From: a virus
Reading direction: 5' to 3' (one strand)
Length of the DNA: 24,154 nt
IMG/VR virus record: IMGVR_UViG_3300042351_001110
Span: 1 to 24,154 of that record
Part shown: in pieces, positions 23,799 to 24,154 of the stretch
Position numbering within the stretch: the first letter of the stretch is position 1
How the letters are laid out: every line of letters begins with the position of its first letter
The notes under the pieces: model-generated
What the model was told of the DNA's origin: nothing
The model's database searches: none
What the model saw: the letters and a program-made list of their open reading frames with translations, nothing else
Translations under genes and position numbers: made by a program

Positions 23799-24154
23799 TA
23801 GGGTTTGAGATTTTGTTGATCTATGATTAATTTAAGTTCTTCAATAAGGATGTCTGGGTCTAAGGTAAATGATCTAGAAGATTGTATTACTTCTACATTA
23901 TCATTACTAATAGCTACAGCATATCTACGCTTATTCCCAGCAACGATAAATTTAGGATCGTTTTCCTCTTTAATAGCAAATTTAAATCCTTTATATCCTG
24001 TAGTTAAATCACCAAAATTACCTGATGGTGATAATGTGGATAGGATTTTATCTAAGTCGGTTCTGTCAAATGCTTCTAGATTAGAAGGTTCATCAAAAAA
24101 GGCATCAATTTCTTTAAGTCTTTCTTTTTGGTCTTCTAATTCTTCAATAATTCT
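23798..24154 (-). CDS. Partial hypothetical protein (N-terminus beyond right edge)
   Basis: An open minus-strand frame enters from the right edge and ends at a TAA at 23800-23798, giving the last 118 residues. It begins with a charged helix (RIIEELEDQKERLKEIDAFF). It continues with a mixed alpha/beta domain (GDLTTGYKGFKFAIKEEND, KFIVAGNKRRYAVAISNDN) and ends in a helix (LDPDILIEELKLIIDQQN). I do not recognise the family. Codon use matches its neighbours, and it lies 11 nt upstream of the small helical gene in the baseplate block. Confidence 0.75.
   Translation of the reverse strand, partial: RIIEELEDQKERLKEIDAFFDEPSNLEAFDRTDLDKILSTLSPSGNFGDLTTGYKGFKFAIKEENDPKFIVAGNKRRYAVAISNDNVEVIQSSRSFTLDPDILIEELKLIIDQQNLKP

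Noticed and set aside
1-24154. tRNA genes, insertion sequences, attachment sites or diversity-generating retroelement
   Set aside because: The gaps are too short to hold tRNAs, and no reverse transcriptase, transposase, integrase or template repeat was seen.

Overview
The window is a dense, strongly AT-rich stretch of a tailed-phage genome. Every gene I can support lies on the minus strand, so transcription runs from the right edge to the left. Most neighbours overlap by 1 or 4 nt (TAATG or ATGA junctions), and the largest gap is 67 nt. The recognisable baseplate proteins gp25 and gp6 indicate a contractile-tailed, T4-like virus (class Caudoviricetes). The putative tail fibre carries repeats resembling SprB, the gliding adhesin of Bacteroidota, and strong Shine-Dalgarno sites are nearly absent. 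Together these suggest a Bacteroidota (flavobacteria-like) host, which is an inference.

In order of transcription, the first region (24154 to 14648) is the baseplate block. It holds a partial unknown gene, a small helical protein, gp25, gp6, a GH19 endolysin-type enzyme closed by a clear intrinsic terminator, a DNRLRE-like structural protein, a small coiled-coil protein, and a 1491-residue baseplate or adhesin protein. The second region (14602 to 8421) encodes tail, fibre and adhesin proteins: a 219-residue structural protein, a 318-residue fibre protein, an 1118-residue SprB-repeat protein, a Cys-rich 282-residue protein, and a 102-residue protein that duplicates the C-terminal module of the 318-residue protein. 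The third region (8421 to 4042) holds a possible TIKI/ChaN-like protein, a GIY-YIG-type nuclease, a DnaG-type primase, a PD-(D/E)XK nuclease, a family 2 glycosyltransferase and an LpxH-like phosphoesterase. The fourth region (3979 to 1) is a tight cluster of enzyme-like accessory proteins: a polymerase-beta-type nucleotidyltransferase, an unknown protein, a zeta-toxin-like P-loop kinase, a three-domain fusion (NMN-adenylyltransferase-like, HExxH metallopeptidase, HAD nucleotidase), and the start of another gene that leaves the window.

The most interesting signal is a shared N-terminal peptide, MIKL(I/S)DI..., on four otherwise unrelated proteins: the nucleotidyltransferase, the unknown 177-residue protein, the kinase and the TIKI/ChaN-like protein. 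In each it is followed within 15 residues by an (I/L)-x-E site. This resembles the capsid-targeting peptides of T4 internal head proteins, which are cut by the prohead protease gp21. The three-domain fusion has a different N-terminus that also ends in L-L-E, and it carries I-K-E/G and I-F-E/A sites exactly in its two inter-domain linkers. My hypothesis is that these proteins are packaged in the head, matured by the prohead protease and injected with the DNA. An 8-nt motif (ATATTTAT in the direction of transcription) recurs in six of the few intergenic gaps and may mark transcription or translation units. No tRNA, CRISPR array, insertion sequence or attachment site was seen.
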